Positions 49,679 to 59,925 are shown, numbered from the stretch's first letter. The stretch is 64,000 nt of DNA from an uncultured Acetobacteraceae bacterium (GCA_946476985.1 CAMKWS010000001.1:248001-312000); one strand, 5' to 3'. The notes: generated by a model from the letters alone, not told the origin. Numbers and translations are program-made.

Positions 49679-50158
49679 TTAATCAGCCAACGCCGTTTGA
49701 CCAGAGAGCTCTATAGCACGCAAAACACGCCGGAAACCATCCACAGCCGTCCCATCTACCTGCCGATAAGCAACCATCATCACATGGCGGATCCCTGCAA
49801 AAAGACGCGCCTCAACTTCTTTGCCTGTCTCCGTAAGAAAAACAGGGCGCCGGCGGCGGTCCTTCTTATCATTCCGCTGCTCTATAAGCCCCTTATTCTT
49901 CAAATCACTCAGGGCCCGCCCTAATGACTGCTTTGTGATCCCTAAGCGCATACAAAGCTCCGAGGGCAAAATAGCCTTATGGCTTCCTACCAGAAAAAGG
50001 ATACGGTAATGCGCCATCCCTAACCCGTATTGTTCTAACATTCCCTCACATACCAAGGAAATATGACGCCACACGCTGAGCAATCCTTCAAAAGATTGTC
50101 TCATGGATTCTTCACGCAAATAAAGATGCGTCTCTAACACGCCACGATCAGGACGCAT
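49679..50158 (-). CDS. MarR family transcriptional regulator
   Basis: 159 aa; GLGMAHYRILFLVGSHKAILPSELCMRLGITKQSLGRALSDLKNKGLIEQRNDKKDRRRRPVFLTETG. Confidence 0.9.
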   Translation of the reverse strand: MRPDRGVLETHLYLREESMRQSFEGLLSVWRHISLVCEGMLEQYGLGMAHYRILFLVGSHKAILPSELCMRLGITKQSLGRALSDLKNKGLIEQRNDKKDRRRRPVFLTETGKEVEARLFAGIRHVMMVAYRQVDGTAVDGFRRVLRAIELSGQTALAD

Positions 50159-50427
50159 TATCCTTCACTCCCTTTTCTCAGAACGCTTTTAAGGCATAAT
50201 AGTGTCATGCCCGAAAATATGCTCCTACTCAGCTATCTATCTCTTCAATAAACCGTTTTGAAAGCGTTGTTTCAACACTTCTATGACACCACTTTAACAG
50301 AAACTATTGTTTCCTGTTTTAGAGTATGTTACGCCATCCAACACTGTAATCGGATCCGTGTCCTTCGATAGGTGTTGTGATAGCCACCACTCGGAAGGAT
50401 CAGAACCCCAAAGGAGATGACGACACC

Positions 50428-50631
50428 GTGCAGGTTCTCGTTCGTGATAATAATGTTGACCAGGCTCTGAAAGCCCTCAAAAAGAAAATGCAGCGCGAAG
50501 GCGTCTTCCGTGAAATGAAGCTGCGCCGCCACTTCGAAAAGCCTTCTGAGCGCCGCGCTCGCGAAGTCGCTGAGGCTGTTCGCCGCGCTCGTAAGATGGA
50601 GCGTAAGCGTCTGGAGCGTGAGGGCTTCTAA
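50428..50631 (+). CDS. rpsU: 30S ribosomal protein S21 (GTG start)
   Basis: (M)[62 protein letters not shown] upstream of GTG 50428. Confidence 0.95.
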   Translation: MQVLVRDNNVDQALKALKKKMQREGVFREMKLRRHFEKPSERRAREVAEAVRRARKMERKRLEREGF

Positions 50632-50656
50632 GAAGTCTTTTCGTTTTACGAATGAG

Positions 50657-50685
50657 AAAGCCACTCAATTCTGAGTGGCTTTTTT
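50657..50685 (+). terminator. Intrinsic terminator after rpsU
   Basis: aaagccactcaattctgagtggctttttt. Confidence 0.85.
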
Positions 50686-50734
50686 CATATCTAATCTCTT
50701 AAAACGCTTTATTCACATAAGCCCTACATAAAAC

Positions 50735-52186
50735 TCATTTAAGTAACTTACCCTCTACACCTTCTCTCAACTCCAACCGATAATAACGCACAACCTGCCC
50801 CGCATTATGGCGCGCTATAAAACTCTCTCCTGGCAATGGAGCTTTATAATGAGCATCCTCTATATAGAGGGCCTTCGTCATCTTTTTAGCAGGCAAAGCT
50901 GCAATAAATGTCCAGCGTCGGTCTGTTCCTAGTATAGAAACCCCTCCTGCTGGCTTATAAAAAAACAAAATTGACGCTAGGGCGTAATCATCTGTCGCAA
51001 TGACATTTACCCCCTGATCCCGGGCCCTTACAGACAGCTCAGCCGCAAGCTCTTTCCAACCAGAAGTAAGCCTAACTGCTGGATTCCAATGCGAGGGAAG
51101 AGGGACAATATTCGTGAGCAATTGCACATAAAGAAAAGCAACACAGGCAATCCCACTAGCGGCAGCTTTCATAGGCTGCCGCCCATATGCCGCAGCTACA
51201 AGCACGCAGGCAGGGTACAACACCCAAACCCAATTTGCCTGCACACGATCTCCACACGCATGAAGCAGAAAAACAAGTCCTCCGGGGACGAACAACCATA
51301 AAATCAATGGCTGCTCTCGTCGTGCCCTCCACAAGCCTACACAGAAGAGACACGCAACCCACGGTGTTACTAAAGCAAACTGCCCCGCCCATAATTCACT
51401 TAAAAACTGCACCGCTCTCTGTGGGTGCCACACAGCTGTTCGCCCGCCCTGCTTTAGAAAGCCAGCCCAATTATGCGTGATGTTCCACCCTATGGCAGGG
51501 AGACATATGAACAACGTACATAATGCCCCCACCCACGGCCCAGCCCGCTTCCATAAGGCACGAGGGGCCCTCATAACAAACCCACATAGCCCAACACCCA
51601 ACAACACTGCTGTATATTTAGATTCTACAGCACACCCCAAACTCCCCCCTACTCCACTCCACCACGCACACTGCAGGCGCGTACCTTCTGCCTCTAAGGC
51701 ATAGGCCAAAGCCCAGAGCATCACACAAACAAAAAAAATCAGTGGAGTATCCGGCGTCATGGGGAGTACCCCCACTCCGGTCACTAACAGCGCATTCAGC
51801 AACAAAATCGCATATGCACCTACATTCTTCCTTTCAGGGAAAAATCGTTTCGCTGCGTAGTAAATAAATATATTTTCAAGGAAGGACGCTACCAGCCCAC
51901 ATAGCCGTATCGCGAGAGGATAATCCCCAAAGCACCACGTTCCCACGCGCCCCCATACCGCCACCATAAGAGGGTGATCGAGATAGCCCCACTGAAGATG
52001 CCGCGACCATATCCAGTAATAAGCTTCATCCGGCACAAGCGGTAAAGTGCCAGCCACCACAATGCGTAAAAAGAACAACAGCATGCAGGCAGCATACAGG
52101 GGCCGTACATCCCCTCTAGGCCATTTATAAGACGGTACCAAATATCGTAACGCTCTAGCAAAAAGCTCCCTTAGTCGCCCCAACAT
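50735..52186 (-). CDS. Glycosyltransferase family 39 / ArnT-like membrane protein
   Basis: 483 aa; LVPDEAYYWIWSRHLQWGYLDHPLMVAV typical of GT39/ArnT-like proteins, many TM segments. Confidence 0.88.
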   Translation of the reverse strand: MLGRLRELFARALRYLVPSYKWPRGDVRPLYAACMLLFFLRIVVAGTLPLVPDEAYYWIWSRHLQWGYLDHPLMVAVWGRVGTWCFGDYPLAIRLCGLVASFLENIFIYYAAKRFFPERKNVGAYAILLLNALLVTGVGVLPMTPDTPLIFFVCVMLWALAYALEAEGTRLQCAWWSGVGGSLGCAVESKYTAVLLGVGLCGFVMRAPRALWKRAGPWVGALCTLFICLPAIGWNITHNWAGFLKQGGRTAVWHPQRAVQFLSELWAGQFALVTPWVACLFCVGLWRARREQPLILWLFVPGGLVFLLHACGDRVQANWVWVLYPACVLVAAAYGRQPMKAAASGIACVAFLYVQLLTNIVPLPSHWNPAVRLTSGWKELAAELSVRARDQGVNVIATDDYALASILFFYKPAGGVSILGTDRRWTFIAALPAKKMTKALYIEDAHYKAPLPGESFIARHNAGQVVRYYRLELREGVEGKLLK

Positions 52187-52191
52187 CCCCT

Positions 52192-52680
52192 TTAGAAAGG
52201 AACGCCTGCGCGCTCACAACTTTTCCGAATAGTTTGAAATGTTTGCACACGAACAACATGCGGCACTTCAATTAAATCCCGTGTTAGGCGATTCTGATGT
52301 TCCGCATCCCGTGCCATGAGACGCAGCAAGAAATCTTCACCACCACGAATCATGGTGCACTCACGTGTTTCTGGCCACTCCGCAACGAGTCTTTCAAACT
52401 CATCAAGGACGCTACCTTTCTGGCTATCCAGCCCAATAAGTGCATAAAAACTAATAGACCACCCCAAAAGAGCGGGCTCTAATTGGGCATAATAACCGCG
52501 AACAAACCCCATTTCTTCTAAACGGCGAACCCGACGCAAACAAGGCGGAGCTGAGATTCCAACCCGCCGGGCTAACTCTACATTTGTTACCCTACCATCC
52601 TTCTGAAGCTCAGAGAGGATGCTACGATCAATGTCATCCAAATCTAGAATACTCATGCAGCGTCTGGGAACTTTCTTCAC
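52192..52680 (-). CDS. Lrp/AsnC family transcriptional regulator
   Basis: 162 aa; LDDIDRSILSELQKDGRVTNVELARRVGISAPPCLRRVRRLEEMGFVRGYYA. Confidence 0.95.
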   Translation of the reverse strand: MKKVPRRCMSILDLDDIDRSILSELQKDGRVTNVELARRVGISAPPCLRRVRRLEEMGFVRGYYAQLEPALLGWSISFYALIGLDSQKGSVLDEFERLVAEWPETRECTMIRGGEDFLLRLMARDAEHQNRLTRDLIEVPHVVRVQTFQTIRKSCERAGVPF

Positions 52681-52928
52681 TAGAGACCAAAATAAGGACC
52701 ATATGCCCCAAAAGGGCAGCCGAGGGTTTTTCTAACTGTAATCTGCTTGCTTTGTTTTATGAAACATTATTTCGCAAAATAACGCATTTTATGATTATTT
52801 TTACCGAAAAGACCCATCTATCATTTTTGTTACCCTTTCACCTCGTAAAGAAATAATAATGCCGCCCCTCGAAAAGAACTCCTTTTGTCCTCTATAGTCA
52901 CAGCAGTTTTAAGAAGCTGGAGCTTTCA

Positions 52929-53900
52929 ATGGCACATACACACCAAACCGACATGCTTATCGTCGGGGCAGGCCCTGCAGGATACACCGCCGCTATCTAT
53001 GCCGCTCGCGCCGGGATGAACCCCATGCTCGTAACCGGCTTGCAACCTGGTGGCCAGCTCACCATTACCGACGAAATTGAAAACTTTCCCGGCTTTGCAA
53101 AACCTATCCAAGGCCCATGGCTCATGGAACAGATGCGCGAACAAGCCGAACATGTCGGCACACGTTTGCAGTATGACATCATCACCCATGCTGCCCTCAA
53201 AGATGGTCCAGATGAGAACGGCTACTTCCACCTCACTGGAGATTCGGGTGATACATTCCTCGCCCGCACCGTTGTGATCGCTACAGGCGCACAAGCAAAA
53301 TGGTTGGGCCTAGAATCTGAAAAAACCTATCAAGGAAGTGGTGTTTCTGCCTGCGCTACATGCGATGGCTTTTTCTATCGTGGTAAAACAGTCGCAGTCA
53401 TTGGCGGCGGGAATACCGCTGTAGAGGAAGCTCTCTACCTTACACATCATGCTGAGACCGTTCACCTCATTCACCGGCGTGATAGCCTCAAAGCCGAGCA
53501 GATTCTACAAAAACGCCTTGCAGCAAACCCTAAAATCAAAGTTCATTGGAATCGTGCCGTTCGTGAAATCGTTGGGGCAGGTTCCCCTGCTGTGGTCACA
53601 GGGATCGACCTCACCAACACACAAGACCCCACACAGACAGAACATCTAGCTCTTGATGGTGTGTTTGTTGCGATTGGACATAGTCCCAGCACCGGACCTT
53701 TCCGTAACGAAGTCGCATGTGATGATGAAGGGTACGTCATCACTGCACCAGGCACTGCTAGCACGTCTATCAAAGGCGTTTTTGCTGCTGGTGATATTCA
53801 AGACAAAACCTATCGCCAAGCCATTACTGCTGCGGGAACAGGCTGTATGGCCGCATTAGAAGCTGAGCGTTATCTCGCAGAAAAAAACATTAATCACTAA
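52929..53900 (+). CDS. trxB: Thioredoxin-disulfide reductase
   Basis: 323 aa; LIVGAGPAGYTAAIYAARAGM, redox CATC (SACATCDGFFYRGK), GVFAAGDIQDKTYRQAITAAGTGCMAALEAERYL. Confidence 0.97.
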   Translation: MAHTHQTDMLIVGAGPAGYTAAIYAARAGMNPMLVTGLQPGGQLTITDEIENFPGFAKPIQGPWLMEQMREQAEHVGTRLQYDIITHAALKDGPDENGYFHLTGDSGDTFLARTVVIATGAQAKWLGLESEKTYQGSGVSACATCDGFFYRGKTVAVIGGGNTAVEEALYLTHHAETVHLIHRRDSLKAEQILQKRLAANPKIKVHWNRAVREIVGAGSPAVVTGIDLTNTQDPTQTEHLALDGVFVAIGHSPSTGPFRNEVACDDEGYVITAPGTASTSIKGVFAAGDIQDKTYRQAITAAGTGCMAALEAERYLAEKNINH

Positions 53901-54173
53901 CAGCTTTATGGTGTTCTCTTCCCTATCTGTGGCGGAGAACACCAGATCTATCTCATTAATTGAGGCGCATACACTTCACAAAAGGCAGTGTTCTGCTAAT
54001 TATAGTACCAAATTACTCTGGTAACGTTAAATGTGAAGAAGCTGAATTAGTCTCTTGACCAGCCATGGCTTTTCAGGGATTTTTTGCCAGAAACCATATA
54101 AGAGACTATAATACGGGGCGTTATGAGTAGAGCTGGCCATGATTACTGTGAGGGAGCATACGGGAATCAGAAA

Positions 54174-55118
54174 ATGGATTGGGATAAGCTCCGCATCTTT
54201 CATACCGTCGCCGAAGCTGGATCTTTCACGCACGCTGGAGATCGCTTAAACCTCAGCCAATCTGCCGTCTCTCGGCAAATTTCTGCTTTAGAGGACGTTC
54301 TCGGCGTACCTTTATTCCACCGGCATGCACGTGGTCTCATTCTGACTGAGCAAGGCGAGGTCCTTCATCGTACAGCCCGTGAGGTCTTCTCCAAGCTCGC
54401 CCTAACGCAAGCTTTCCTAAGTGAAAATAGAGAGAAAGCCGCAGGAAAAATCAAAGTCACCACAACATCCGGCTTTGGTCTCTCATGGTTAACCCCTCGT
54501 CTCCATCGCTTTATTGAGCATCACCCTCATGTTGAGGTAACCCTCCTGCTGGAAGATTCCGATCTCGATCTCAGTATGCGTGAGGCTGATGTCGCCATTC
54601 GTCTTCATCCCCCCACTCAGCCAGACCTGATCCAGCGCCATTTAGCCAGCTTCCACATGCCTATTTACGCAAGTAAAGAATATCTGGAAGAACATGGCAC
54701 GCCGACTTCTCTAAAAGACCTCGCCAACCATAACCTTATTGGCTTTGCTGGGTGGCACCTCCCCTTACCTCACGTAAACTGGCTGATTGATCGACTTGTA
54801 AAAGACAATATCGTCCCACAACCTAAGATCAGGCTTGCCGTGAACAATATTGCCGCTGTCGGCATGGCGATTGCCCAAGGCAATGGTATCGGCACTTTGC
54901 CTTTCTATACAGCATCAGCTCATCCGAATCTTGTGCGGATTCTACCCGATGTACACGGCCCTCTAGCCGAGGCCTTCTTCGTTTACCCTGAAGAATTACG
55001 CAGCTCTAAACGCATCTCCGTTTTCAGAGACTTCCTCTTGGAAGAGCTAAATACGGCACGTACTGGAAAAGACACACCGTCGCACAGTGCAGAACCTTTT
55101 ATTTCTTCTGCTGATTAA
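54174..55118 (+). CDS. LysR family transcriptional regulator
   Basis: MDWDKLRIFHTVAEAGSFTHAGDRLNLSQSAVSRQISALEDVLGVPLFHRHARGLILTEQGE; start placed at ATG 54174. Confidence 0.94.
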   Translation: MDWDKLRIFHTVAEAGSFTHAGDRLNLSQSAVSRQISALEDVLGVPLFHRHARGLILTEQGEVLHRTAREVFSKLALTQAFLSENREKAAGKIKVTTTSGFGLSWLTPRLHRFIEHHPHVEVTLLLEDSDLDLSMREADVAIRLHPPTQPDLIQRHLASFHMPIYASKEYLEEHGTPTSLKDLANHNLIGFAGWHLPLPHVNWLIDRLVKDNIVPQPKIRLAVNNIAAVGMAIAQGNGIGTLPFYTASAHPNLVRILPDVHGPLAEAFFVYPEELRSSKRISVFRDFLLEELNTARTGKDTPSHSAEPFISSAD

Positions 55119-55386
55119 CCCTCTCGCGCAGCTCTTTGCCTGCGCGAAAAAACGGTACACGCTTGGCTTTCACATCAACCGATTGGCCTGTCCGAGGGTT
55201 TCTCCCTTGGTGAGCTGTATGCTGGCGTGTACCAAAACTCCCCACACCACGCAGCTCTACCCGCCCGCCTTCTGCTAGACTTTGAGCAATTTTGCCAAAA
55301 ACAGCATCAACAGACTGATCAACCTTCTCTTTAGAGATGCCCTCAAGACGGGACGTTAATAAAGCGACGAACTCCGAACGTGTCAT
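55099..55386 (-). CDS. ihfB: Integration host factor subunit beta
   Basis: 95 aa; MTRSEFVALLTSRLEGISKEKVDQSVDAVFGKI, VELRGVGSFGTRQHTAHQGRNPRTG. Confidence 0.93.
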   Translation of the reverse strand: MTRSEFVALLTSRLEGISKEKVDQSVDAVFGKIAQSLAEGGRVELRGVGSFGTRQHTAHQGRNPRTGQSVDVKAKRVPFFRAGKELRERVNQQKK

Positions 55387-55455
55387 CTACTATCTCCCAT
55401 CTAAATGGTGTCAGTATTTGAAGAGTGGCAAGCTAAGGGCTTAACAGTCAAGCAA

Positions 55456-55486
55456 AAATAAAGGGTCGAGAAAACTCGACCCCTTA
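55456..55486 (-). terminator. Intrinsic terminator between ihfB promoter region and mucR
   Basis: aagggtcgagaaaactcgacccctt inverted repeat; reverse strand followed by TTTATTTTTG. Confidence 0.7.
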
Positions 55487-55527
55487 CCATGCCCGTAGAT
55501 AACTGAATAACTATCACTCAATATCAT

Positions 55528-55983
55528 TCAGTCTTCTGTTGCAATATTGCGCCCCAGACCAATTGTTTTAGCGAGTTCTGAGCGGCGTGCAGCATAAGAT
55601 GGTGCCACCATAGGATAATTAGCCGGCAACCCCCATTTCTCGCGATACTGCTCTGGCGTCATATTATACGTACTCTTCAGATGACGCTTCAGCATTTTCA
55701 GCTTCTTGCCATCTTCTAAGCAAACGATATAGTCGGATGTTACAGACTTTTTGATAGGCACAGCAGGCTGCTGCTTCTTTTGTACTGTTTCTATCTCTTG
55801 AGCAGGCTTAGATTCCCCTGCAAGAGCATCATATACATTCCGAATGAGAGATGGCAGAGCATCTGCAGAGATATCCGCACCAGATAATTGTGCGACAACA
55901 ATATCTGTTGTTAATTCCAGAAGCTTCTTCCGCTCAGCGTTGGAACTTTTTTGTTCCCTTTCAGGAACTACATTGTCTGTCAT
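55528..55983 (-). CDS. mucR: MucR/Ros family transcriptional regulator
   Basis: 151 aa; YIVCLEDGKKLKMLKRHLKSTYNMTPEQYREKWGLPANYPMVAPSYAARRSELAKTIGLGR. Confidence 0.93.
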   Translation of the reverse strand: MTDNVVPEREQKSSNAERKKLLELTTDIVVAQLSGADISADALPSLIRNVYDALAGESKPAQEIETVQKKQQPAVPIKKSVTSDYIVCLEDGKKLKMLKRHLKSTYNMTPEQYREKWGLPANYPMVAPSYAARRSELAKTIGLGRNIATED

Positions 55984-56196
55984 TTACAACCTTCACAATT
56001 ATAAATCGCCAAAGAAAGATTTATAAAATCCTTACTATTTTTCAACTCAATTACAAAGCTAAATATATTAAATCTTAAAATTTAAAATTTTATTTCCAAA
56101 CTACATTCCCTTCATAACAGCTCATTTAAGCTAAATTATAAATGCGTTATCTCTCGCATAATCAGAAAAAGAACAGTACCTTACCCGCAGACGATA

Positions 56197-58425
56197 ATGG
56201 ACTGCATAATGATACCTGCTGCCTTTTCCAATCTACTTTCCAGCCTGCGCTTCCAGACTTTCCCTATTCTACCGTGGCTCTTCACGCCACCACTTAAGAA
56301 TCTTGTCTTCGCCTTACGCACCACCATTGCGGCATGCCTCGCCTTAGGAATCGCCCTTTGGCTAGAACTCGATAGCCCCGTTTGGTCAGCTATGACAGTA
56401 TGGTCTGTCGCGCAGCTTACACGAGGTGAAAGCCTCTCAAAAGCACGTTGGCGTATCATAGGCACTCTCACAGGTGCTGCAGCCTCTATTGTTTTTATGA
56501 GCCTCTACCCGCAAGCACCCTGGCTTTTTATACCCATGGTCGCTTTATGGATTGGCATCTGTAGCGGCCTCGCAACCTTTGTTAGCAATTTCCGCTCTTA
56601 CGCCCTCGTACTCTCCGGCTATACATGCGCTATTATTTGCATGGACGTTGTCCCCAATACAGGAAACGTCTTTATTTTTGCTGTATCACGCGCCAGCTAC
56701 ATTATTCTAGGTGTGCTATGCGAAGCCTTTGTTGGGCTCCTCTTCGCCTTTAACCAAGAACGTGCCGCCCACCTAAAAATTCGCGAAAAACTACAAACAG
56801 CCCTTACCCTTGTTGCCGACACACTCTACCATATTCTCCACCAAGATAGCGGCGTCCTCCCTAAAGCCCGTAGCCTTTTTGGAACCATCCTCACAATCAA
56901 CGATCAGATTGAATTTGCTGAGCTCGAAATGGGTGCCCACGGGCATGAAGGTGATCATGCCCGTGCAGCTCTAGCCGCGGTCTCTGCTCTGCTATCCCGT
57001 GGGTTTGGTATGGCCACACGCCTCCAGCTCCTATCTTCTCAGCACAAAGATTTCGACACGGTTTCTTCAGCCTTTTTACACTTCCTACAGCAATTTCCTA
57101 AACGCCTCCCCCGACCAGAAGAAACATCAGAACTCCTTGCAGAACTTCAGCATCTACGCGACCTATGCCGCCAATATGCCACTCCACATCGCCGTAAAAC
57201 TATCCCCGTTTCAGAAACAGAATCCTCTCAAGAAAAAACTACCATCATCACCAACTCCGCACTGGATGAGCGTATTCTCTTTTCATCATTAGGGGACCTC
57301 ATTGGTGATCTAGAACAAGCGATTTCCGAATATCACGCAAGTACACATTCAATCCGTGGAGATCATTTCCAGTTCCAACGCCATACTCACCGTGATGGGA
57401 AACTTGCTCTTAATAATGGCTTCCGTGCATCACTCGCCATTATTGTTACAGCACTAATATATGAAGTCACAGCGTGGTCTAACGGCAATACACTTATTAG
57501 TATTACTGCATTAATATGTGGCCTCTTCGCAACCAAGGAAAACCCCGTCCTTGGCACAATGAAATTCCTTAAAGGCATCATTGCTGCATGGTGCACGGCT
57601 TGGATCTTGTGTTTTGTATTTATTCCAATGGTCAAAACATTCGAACCCATGGCATTAGTCCTCGCATGTGCCATGATGGCTGGTGGGTTGGCGCGCTCTA
57701 ACCCCTCAACATCAGCAGCGGCCTCCGCCTTTTGTCTTCTCATGCCTCTGATGCTGGGGCTTCAAAACCACCATGTCATCAATGAGATAGAATTTTATAA
57801 TGTAAATCTCGCTGTCGTCCTCTCTAGCGTGACAGCTGTTGTGATTTTCCGCAGCATCTTACCATTTAATAGCCGCGCAGAAGGCTTCCGCCTACGCAAA
57901 GCCACATTGAAGGAACTGCGTAATCTCGCAAGCCTACATAATAAACCAGAAATCAGCACATGGGTTGGTCATAGTACAGACCGCTTTTCTCGCCTACTGA
58001 GACATTCCGCACCAGAACATACCCCTCTTGTTGAAGCTGCAATTCAAGGCACATTGGCTACATTAACATTGGGGCTCAATATTATCCGATTACGCACGTT
58101 ACTGGACCGTGAATATCTCCCTGAAAGCGCTCGTCGCCCCATTATACTTGTTCTCTATTATGTCGAACATTCATCACGCCGTCATGACCGTGCTGCCCGC
58201 CTCGCCCGTGCAGCTATCAGTCGCCTACGAGAGCTTGATACACAAGACCACGAAGCTATTATCCGCCTTGAAATTACCCGCGCACTCACCCACCTCGTGG
58301 TGATCGAACACACATTGCAAACGAACATGAACTTTTTAGACGCAAGCCGCCCCTTCACAGGGGAGGATACCCATGCCATTACCGGCGGCTCAGCTCCCCT
58401 TCCTCAAGAGCTGGTCCGTGTTTAA
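56197..58425 (+). CDS. FUSC/aromatic acid exporter-family membrane protein
   Basis: 742 aa; FALRTTIAACLALGIALWLELDSPVWSAMTVWSVAQLTRGESLSKARWRIIGTLTGAAAS, second TM block. Confidence 0.88.
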   Translation: MDCIMIPAAFSNLLSSLRFQTFPILPWLFTPPLKNLVFALRTTIAACLALGIALWLELDSPVWSAMTVWSVAQLTRGESLSKARWRIIGTLTGAAASIVFMSLYPQAPWLFIPMVALWIGICSGLATFVSNFRSYALVLSGYTCAIICMDVVPNTGNVFIFAVSRASYIILGVLCEAFVGLLFAFNQERAAHLKIREKLQTALTLVADTLYHILHQDSGVLPKARSLFGTILTINDQIEFAELEMGAHGHEGDHARAALAAVSALLSRGFGMATRLQLLSSQHKDFDTVSSAFLHFLQQFPKRLPRPEETSELLAELQHLRDLCRQYATPHRRKTIPVSETESSQEKTTIITNSALDERILFSSLGDLIGDLEQAISEYHASTHSIRGDHFQFQRHTHRDGKLALNNGFRASLAIIVTALIYEVTAWSNGNTLISITALICGLFATKENPVLGTMKFLKGIIAAWCTAWILCFVFIPMVKTFEPMALVLACAMMAGGLARSNPSTSAAASAFCLLMPLMLGLQNHHVINEIEFYNVNLAVVLSSVTAVVIFRSILPFNSRAEGFRLRKATLKELRNLASLHNKPEISTWVGHSTDRFSRLLRHSAPEHTPLVEAAIQGTLATLTLGLNIIRLRTLLDREYLPESARRPIILVLYYVEHSSRRHDRAARLARAAISRLRELDTQDHEAIIRLEITRALTHLVVIEHTLQTNMNFLDASRPFTGEDTHAITGGSAPLPQELVRV

Positions 58426-58469
58426 CTCCCCCGTGCCTTTCTTCACTTCGCATCAAGAGTACCCGCCCT

Positions 58470-59552
58470 ATGAAAATTCATTATCTAGTTACAAGCTTAG
58501 AAACCGGCGGTGCTGAATTTGCTATCCCTAATATCGTAAAAGCCCTTGAACATTTTGGGCATCATATTGATGTCACCGCTTGCGAACCAAGAGATATGGG
58601 AGCGGCTCCGCATCTTGATCGTGCGGGCGTACCATATCGCCTGCTCGACAAAAAACGGCGTAATTTCTTTCTAACACTTTTCCGGCTGATTCAGCTTCTT
58701 CGCCAGAATCGTCCTGATGTCATCTGGACATCCCTTAGCCGTGCTACATTGTTAGGCCAGCTCGCCGGAAAGCTCCTCAATATTCCCGTTGTCAGTTGGA
58801 AAAACAGCGCGAGCATCCGCTTCACAACCACAGCGGGCCGTCGCATCACGAAATTATGGATCGCCGACTCCCCTTCCGTGGCACAATTCTTGCATGAAAA
58901 AATGAATATCCCACATGCGAGAATCACCACCTGGCCTCTTTATGCAGCAGAGCCACCTGAAAACTTTCCGACATACTGGAACGGCACATCCCCCCTACAT
59001 ATCGGCAGCACAGGCCGCTTGCATGAGGTCAAAAACTATCCCCTTCTTATTGAAGCCATAGCCCTCTTTTGCCAACGCCACCCAGAATGGGCAAACCTCA
59101 TACAACTCTCCCTCGCAGGAGACGGGCCCCAGCGCGCCGAACTTGAGTCACTCATAAAAACCCATCATTTAGAAGGAAAGATTCATCTTAGAGGCTTTTT
59201 AGAAGACGTTCCCTCCTTCCTAACCACCCTGCATTTGTACGCACAGCCCTCTCGTTACGAAGGAATGTGCCTTGCCGCACACGAGGCCATGAACGCTGGC
59301 CTCCCTATCATCGCAACGCCTGTAGGCGAAATGCGTAATAGTGTCCAAGAAAAAGCAACAGGCTTTATCGTTACAGCCCCTCTTGCTGAGAGCATCTGCG
59401 CTACTTTGGAAAAAATTTTCCAGGATCCAGCCATATTACAAACATATGGCCAGAATGCGCACAACTATATCCAGCAACATTACGGGAAAGAGGCATTCCT
59501 GAAACGATGTGCAGAGGTATTAGAAAGAATTAAAGAAAATACAGCACAATAA
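58470..59552 (+). CDS. Glycosyltransferase family 4
   Basis: 360 aa; SLETGGAEFAIPNI, GSTGRLHEVKNYPLLIEAI, QPSRYEGMCLAAHEAMNAGLPIIATPVGEM. Confidence 0.92.
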   Translation: MKIHYLVTSLETGGAEFAIPNIVKALEHFGHHIDVTACEPRDMGAAPHLDRAGVPYRLLDKKRRNFFLTLFRLIQLLRQNRPDVIWTSLSRATLLGQLAGKLLNIPVVSWKNSASIRFTTTAGRRITKLWIADSPSVAQFLHEKMNIPHARITTWPLYAAEPPENFPTYWNGTSPLHIGSTGRLHEVKNYPLLIEAIALFCQRHPEWANLIQLSLAGDGPQRAELESLIKTHHLEGKIHLRGFLEDVPSFLTTLHLYAQPSRYEGMCLAAHEAMNAGLPIIATPVGEMRNSVQEKATGFIVTAPLAESICATLEKIFQDPAILQTYGQNAHNYIQQHYGKEAFLKRCAEVLERIKENTAQ

Positions 59553-59577
59553 GACTGTAGTTCATTTGCATGGATGA

Positions 59578-59667
59578 TGGCGGAGAGAGAGGGATTCGAA
59601 CCCTCGGAACGCTTGCACGCTCAACGGTTTTCGAGACCGCCCCAATCGACCACTCTGGCACCTCTCC
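59578..59667 (-). tRNA. tRNA-Ser (anticodon CGA), CCA encoded
   Basis: Reverse strand GGAGAGGTGCCAGAGTGGTCGATTGGGGCGGTCTCGAAAACCGTTGAGCGTGCAAGCGTTCCGAGGGTTCGAATCCCTCTCTCTCCGCCA. Confidence 0.95.
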
Positions 59668-59888
59668 TAGGGCTTTATATGTAAAGCATACTCACTATGA
59701 ATGGCACGCCTACATCCAACACAGGTCTTATGACGATTTTTCATCCTCATGACAAGAGGCCAATACCTCTCTCAAATAGCTTTTTAATTGACGAAACCAA
59801 GAAGACACTGTATGCGAACCTTCTGTCCTTTCTATCTCCTTCGCTTTTATGTGAGGAAAGAACGGACCAACGACAAAAAGCGAGCAGG

Positions 59889-59925
59889 GCTTCCCCTAAA
59901 TATGCTGCGAGCAGCGTAGGAAGTC
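59889..59925 (+). promoter_or_regulatory. Structured element in the rplU 5' leader
   Basis: CTTCC..GCTGCgaGCAGC..GGAAG nested hairpin about 30 nt upstream of the rplU start. Confidence 0.4.

Noticed and set aside
53909-53944. Inverted repeat tggtgttctc...gagaacacca after trxB
   Set aside because: Good 10-bp dyad but with a 16-nt loop and no T-run; cannot be called a terminator or regulatory site with confidence.
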